DNA of 44,589 nt, taken from NCBI GenBank assembly GCA_002414865.1, contig DIAQ01000047.1, positions 2,952 to 47,540 of the forward strand. The letters are read 5' to 3'. This document shows, piece by piece, positions 40,939 through 44,589 of the stretch. How positions within the stretch are numbered: position 1 is the stretch's first letter; every line of letters begins with the position of its first letter. The notes beneath the pieces are model-generated. The model worked only from the letters and a program-made list of their open reading frames with translations. It searched no databases and was not told the DNA's origin. The stretch comes from a candidate division Hyd24-12 bacterium UBA5074 (GTDB lineage Bacteria; Fermentibacterota; Fermentibacteria; Fermentibacterales; Fermentibacteraceae). The translations under genes and the position numbers were made by a program.

Positions 40939-42369
40939 TCAGAGGTTGAAATAGAGGAAGTGTTCGAGAGGGTGCGGATTCCCTGCGAACTGGGAGTTCT
41001 CATCCCTCTTCAATTCGATGTATGCATCTATCAGGTCGGGCTCGAAGACACCCGACGACTCCAGGAAGGCCCTGTCATCCTCCAGGGCCGAGAGGGCTGC
41101 GGCGAGGCTGCCGGGCAGCAGTGCGAGGCCCGAGGTGTCGTATCCCGGGGCGAACACGTTGTCGTCGATCGGCCCGTAACCGAGATCCTCGGGAATCAGG
41201 TTCCTCCTGACGCCGTCGATCGCGGCCATGAGGATGGCGGACATGCAGAGATAGGGGTTGCCCGCCGCGTCCGGGACCCGGTACTCGAATCTCATCGCAT
41301 CGGCGGTCCGGGCATATGCCGGCACCCTGATCGCAGCGCTCCTGTTGGGGCCTGAGTAGAAGCGGTATACCGGCGCCTCCTGGTTGGGGACCAGGCGGTG
41401 GTAGCTGTTGACGCTGGCGTTCGTGAACGCGCAGAGAGCCGGGGCGTGGAGAAGGATGCCGGCGATGGCGCTCCTCGCCGTGTTGCTGAGGCTGCAGTAG
41501 CCGTTTTCGCAGTAGAAGATCCTCTCCTCGCCGTTGAGGAAGAAGAGATGGAAGTGCATGCCGCTTCCCGGCTCGCCCTTCATGGGCTTCGGCATGAACG
41601 TGGCGGCCAGGTGGTGACGGAGCCCGATGTTCCTTACTATGTGCTTGGTGATCATGATATTGTCGGCGGCGCTGAGGAAGGGGGAGAAGGCGACTTCCAC
41701 CTCCATCTGGCCCATCCTGCCGACCTCGTGATGGTGATACTTCACCAAGATCCCGGCCTCCTGCATGGCCCCCGATATCTCGGCCCGCACATCGTGGAGG
41801 CTGTCTACGGGGAACATGCGGTGGTAGCCGCTCTCGCCCTGGTGGAACAGGCCCAGCGCCTCCGGCGTGGCGGCGCTGGAGGGCGATTCCATGCTGCCGA
41901 ACTCGTAGCCGACCCTGCAGTGCTCGTTCGAGAACAGGGCCTTGTCGAAGAGGTAGAACTCGAACTCCGGCGCCCAGAAGCTCTCCGTTGCGAATCCCGA
42001 CGACTTGAGCAGCTCCTGGGCCTTGCGCGCCACTCCGCGCGGGTCGCGCGAATAGGGCCTGCCCGTGTCCGGATGGACGATGTCGGCGATGACACAGAGG
42101 GTCGGCCGGGCGGTGAACCTGTCCTCGAACACCCTTCGGGGGTCCGGGATCAGGGCCAGATCACCCGCCTCGGTGGACGTCATCCCCGGAAGCGTCGATC
42201 CGTCGAATCCGATGCCCTTCTCGAAGAGGTCCCTGTTCGCGTTCCTCGCCGGGATGGTCACATGCCGCCAGAAACCGGGCAGGTCGGTGAACCTGATGTC
42301 CACCTCTTCGAACTCGCCGTCTGCGAGCCTCTTCTGGAGCACCTGCGCAATACCGCTAGCAGTCGTCAA
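40939..42369 (-). CDS. glnA: glutamine synthetase (type I-like), divergent
   Basis: Makes glutamine from glutamate, ammonia and ATP; 476 residues. Landmarks are GIGFDGSTLPGM, APEFEFYLFD, HHHEVGRMGQMEVE, NSYHRLVPNQEAPVY, NRSAAIRVP and FEYRVPDAAGNPYL. The ATP/glutamate segment reads GEPGSGMHFHLFF where classical enzymes have NGSGMHxHQS, so the Gln-Ser pair is absent. The adenylylation tyrosine motif (NLYDLP) is missing, so control by GlnE is not expected. TTG start with GGAGG six bases upstream, overlapping the ispG stop. A GS-like amide ligase is an alternative. Confidence 0.82.
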   Translation of the reverse strand: MTTASGIAQVLQKRLADGEFEEVDIRFTDLPGFWRHVTIPARNANRDLFEKGIGFDGSTLPGMTSTEAGDLALIPDPRRVFEDRFTARPTLCVIADIVHPDTGRPYSRDPRGVARKAQELLKSSGFATESFWAPEFEFYLFDKALFSNEHCRVGYEFGSMESPSSAATPEALGLFHQGESGYHRMFPVDSLHDVRAEISGAMQEAGILVKYHHHEVGRMGQMEVEVAFSPFLSAADNIMITKHIVRNIGLRHHLAATFMPKPMKGEPGSGMHFHLFFLNGEERIFYCENGYCSLSNTARSAIAGILLHAPALCAFTNASVNSYHRLVPNQEAPVYRFYSGPNRSAAIRVPAYARTADAMRFEYRVPDAAGNPYLCMSAILMAAIDGVRRNLIPEDLGYGPIDDNVFAPGYDTSGLALLPGSLAAALSALEDDRAFLESSGVFEPDLIDAYIELKRDENSQFAGNPHPLEHFLYFNL

Positions 42370-43448
42370 CTTGAACCTCCGCGTCTGGTGGCCAGAGACT
42401 CGATGCCTTCCCTGAGGATCTTGCCCAGCTCCTCCGGGGGGACCTCGCCCGTCAGCCTGACCCCGCCTGAGAAGAGAACGACTCCCGCCGGAGTCCCGAT
42501 GACTGCCAGGTCGGCCTCGCCGGCCTCACCCGGCCCGTTCACCTCGCATCCCATCACGGCAACTGTGAAATCCCCCTGCATGCCGGAGAGCAGCCCGGCG
42601 ACCTCGCCGGCGAGGCCTGCGACATCGATCCGGGTCCTCGCGCATGTGGGGCAGCTCACTATCCTCGGCCTCCCGCGCCTCAGGCCCAGGGAGGACAGTA
42701 TCTCCCACGCAACAGGCACCTCCTGCTCGGGAGGGCCGGAGATCGACACCCTGATGGTGTCCCCGATCCCGGCGGCCAGGAGCAGCGAGGCGGCCACCGC
42801 GCTCCGGGCCGAGGCCGTCAGCGGGGGCCCCGCCTCCGTGACCCCGATGTGGAGCGGATAGTCACACCCGGCTGCCGCGAGCGTCACGGCATCCACGGTC
42901 AGCAACGGGTCGCTGGCCTTCATGGAGAGCACGATGTCGGGGAACCCGGCCTCCTCGAGGATGTCGAGATGTCGCCTGGCCGCGGCCCACATGGACTCCG
43001 GGGTGACCCCGCCCATGCTCTTCCGCAGGTCCGCGGGGATGCTGCCGGAATTGATGCCCACCCTTATCGGCACGCCCAGCGATCCCGCCCGGTGCGCTAT
43101 CTCGAGCACATCCGCCCTCCGGGTCATGTTCCCGGGGTTGAGCCTGAGCTTCGCAACTCCCGAGTCGAGGGCCCGCAGGGCCAGGTCGGCCCTGAAATGG
43201 ATGTCCGCCGCCAGGGGCACCGGCGAACCCGACACTATTTCCGGAAGGGCATCCGCGGATGCGTCGTCGGGCACGGACACCCTCACCAGCTCGGCACCCA
43301 GGGCGGCCAGGCGGCGGATCTGGTCGAGAGTGCCCGCGGCGTCGGCCGTGGATGTGTTGGTCATCGACTGGACACGGATGGGGTTGTCCCCTCCGATCCC
43401 GAGGGTCCCCGCACTCACTGTCCTGCTTTTCCTGCGGACGATCTTCAT
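42366..43448 (-). CDS. ispG: 4-hydroxy-3-methylbut-2-enyl diphosphate synthase
   Basis: Penultimate step of the MEP isoprenoid pathway, an iron-sulfur enzyme of 360 residues. The [4Fe-4S] ligands are Cys266 and Cys269 (CPTC) and Cys301 (GCEVNGPGE). The TIM-barrel opening DNPIRVQSMTNTSTAD and the LRLNPGN motif are typical. The ATG overlaps the prmC stop by 4 bases; upstream in-frame codons lie inside prmC. Its stop overlaps the glutamine synthetase start. Confidence 0.96.
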   Translation of the reverse strand: MKIVRRKSRTVSAGTLGIGGDNPIRVQSMTNTSTADAAGTLDQIRRLAALGAELVRVSVPDDASADALPEIVSGSPVPLAADIHFRADLALRALDSGVAKLRLNPGNMTRRADVLEIAHRAGSLGVPIRVGINSGSIPADLRKSMGGVTPESMWAAARRHLDILEEAGFPDIVLSMKASDPLLTVDAVTLAAAGCDYPLHIGVTEAGPPLTASARSAVAASLLLAAGIGDTIRVSISGPPEQEVPVAWEILSSLGLRRGRPRIVSCPTCARTRIDVAGLAGEVAGLLSGMQGDFTVAVMGCEVNGPGEAGEADLAVIGTPAGVVLFSGGVRLTGEVPPEELGKILREGIESLATRRGGSS

Positions 43449-44281
43449 GCTCGTACCGCCAATACCCAGCGGGGCCTGCCCGCCAGATCCCGCCCGCTTC
43501 GGACTTCGCGCCACCCTGGGTAGCACTGCATCATCCGGACCAGCCGTCCGGGCTGGCGCCCCGAGGCCTCCAGCGCAAGGACCCCCCCGCTCTTCAGACA
43601 TCGCGGGGCATCGGAGACCAACTGCCTGACAGCTTCCAGGCCGTCGGGGCCGCCATCCAGCGCCAGCCGCGGCTCGAACAGGCGCACTTCCGGCTGGATC
43701 GAGCCCATGTCCTGCGTGCGTATGTATGGAAGATTGGCCACTATGCCGTCAAATCCGGCTCCCAGGCCCCCGAGGAGGTCGGAGACGGCGAAGGAGACGT
43801 CGGCTCCCAGGGCGGATGCGTTCCTGGCGGCCAGAGCCAGGGCTTCAGAGGAGATGTCGCAGCCTGTGACCCTTGCGCCGGGATAGCGGAGAGCCAGCGC
43901 GATGGCTAGCGCCCCTGTGCCCGTGCCCACGTCGAGCAATGCCGAAGGCGCCTGCGGGAGAGCCTCGGTGAACCTCTCGAAGACGATCTCGGTCTCGGGG
44001 CGGGGGATGAGGGCGGCCGGCGAGCAGGAGATCCTCAGACCCAGGAACTCGGTGCTGCCGACGATGTACTGCACGGGCTCCCTGCAGAGCCTCCGCCCGA
44101 CCATGCGCTCGAAGCGGGAGAGCTGATCGGGCGACAGATCCGAGCGAGTCGCCAGGAGCAGCTCCGTCCTGCCGAGGCCGAGGATTTCCCGGAGCATGAT
44201 GGAGGCGTCGGTCGCGGCGCCGGGGCAGCCCGCCTCCCTCAGCCGCCGACCGGCCGAAGAGAGCGCCTGGGCGACCGTCAT
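43445..44281 (-). CDS. prmC: release factor glutamine methyltransferase
   Basis: Methylates the GGQ glutamine of peptide chain release factors; 278 residues. The helical N-terminal domain (TDASIMLREILGLGRTELLL) is followed by the SAM-binding DVGTGTGALAIALA, and the catalytic N-x-P-Y motif is NLPY at 183-186 (usually NPPY). PrfA, its substrate, is encoded directly upstream with a 4-base ATGA overlap. Confidence 0.96.
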   Translation of the reverse strand: MTVAQALSSAGRRLREAGCPGAATDASIMLREILGLGRTELLLATRSDLSPDQLSRFERMVGRRLCREPVQYIVGSTEFLGLRISCSPAALIPRPETEIVFERFTEALPQAPSALLDVGTGTGALAIALALRYPGARVTGCDISSEALALAARNASALGADVSFAVSDLLGGLGAGFDGIVANLPYIRTQDMGSIQPEVRLFEPRLALDGGPDGLEAVRQLVSDAPRCLKSGGVLALEASGRQPGRLVRMMQCYPGWREVRSGRDLAGRPRWVLAVRA

Positions 44282-44589
44282 CTCGGGCGGGCGGTCTGTG
44301 CCGAGGACTTCTCGGCGAGGAGCCTGTCCTGCTCCTCCCGGATCAGGGGGTCGATGACCTGGTCGAGGTCGCCCGCGAGCACCGCGTCGAGGTTGTGGAG
44401 GGTGAGGTGGATCCTGTGGTCCGTCACCCTGGACTGCGGGAAGTTGTACGTCCTGATCTTCGCGCTGCGGTCGCCGCTGCCCACCATGCTGCGCCTCGCT
44501 TCGGCGCGCTGGGAGTCCTGCTGCTCGCGCATCAGCGCCAGGAGGCGGGAGGAGAGCACCTTCAGGGCCTTGGCCTTGTTCTTGTGCTG
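44278..44589 (-). CDS. prfA: peptide chain release factor 1, C-terminal part (cut by window)
   Basis: The last 103 residues of release factor 1, which reads UAA and UAG stop codons. The visible part begins QHKNKAKALKVL, just after the GGQ domain, and includes RSAKIRTYNFPQSRVTDHRI, diagnostic of RF1/RF2 C-termini. RF1 is favoured by the prmC neighbour and by TLHNLDAVLAGDLD. The N-terminus lies beyond base 44589. Confidence 0.93.
   Translation of the reverse strand, partial: QHKNKAKALKVLSSRLLALMREQQDSQRAEARRSMVGSGDRSAKIRTYNFPQSRVTDHRIHLTLHNLDAVLAGDLDQVIDPLIREEQDRLLAEKSSAQTARPR

Noticed and set aside
1..44589. Mobile elements, prophage, CRISPR or a defence island
   Set aside because: No transposase, integrase, repeat-spacer pattern or nuclease cluster is visible; gene content is housekeeping, energy and envelope.

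Overview
The window is a GC-rich bacterial chromosome segment, densely coded, with stop/start overlaps of 4 to 11 bases at most gene junctions and frequent GTG and TTG starts. OmpA-type proteins, beta-barrels and lipoproteins point to a diderm (two-membrane) cell. A V-type ATPase with a sodium-binding signature and a tungsten-type aldehyde:ferredoxin oxidoreductase point to an anaerobic, fermentative life. A secreted C13-type peptidase ends in a FlgD/sorting-type C-terminal domain of the kind common in the FCB group and related candidate phyla. An uncultured FCB-like lineage (for example Fermentibacterota/Hyd24-12 or a neighbour) is my inference, not something read directly. I see no tRNA, rRNA, CRISPR array, insertion sequence or prophage.

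Layout. 1-5615: replication block with dnaN (5' end cut off by the window), a DUF721/DciA-like gene, gyrB and gyrA. 5620-9219: a 1199-residue protein of unknown function. 9230-11027: L-asparaginase, a short membrane protein resembling the N-terminus of bactofilin-linked M23 peptidases but without the peptidase, and a bactofilin. 11163-19720: a nine-gene V-ATPase operon in the order G/H, I, K, E, C, F, A, B, D. 19803-19934: a 43-residue Lys/Ala-rich histone-like peptide with its own promoter and a hairpin after it. 19993-24174: a divergent tungsten-enzyme locus (MobB-like and ThiF-like genes on minus; polyferredoxin, aldehyde oxidoreductase and MoaD/ThiS-like carrier on plus).

24203-30678: single genes and small operons: a TPR/alpha-beta hydrolase, an RRM protein with a long leader, an FMN-binding split-barrel protein, the secreted C13-like peptidase, a DUF4097/DUF2089 pair, a thioredoxin-like secreted protein and a Nudix hydrolase. 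30753-34721: two paralogous OmpA-family proteins on minus. 34800-38015: a translationally coupled operon of acylphosphatase, outer-membrane-like protein, cysteine-motif protein and RNase D. 38092-39711: a lipoprotein with four PPC-like repeats. 39781-44589 (minus): prfA (partial), prmC, ispG, a glutamine synthetase and a beta-propeller lipoprotein, read as one transcription direction.

How the genes fit together (inference): the V-ATPase would interconvert ATP and a sodium gradient. The aldehyde oxidoreductase with its ferredoxin subunit would pass electrons from aldehyde oxidation to ferredoxin, with the flanking ThiF, MoaD and MobB-like proteins maturing the tungstopterin. Many gene ends carry long perfect GC hairpins with tetraloops and little or no T-tract.
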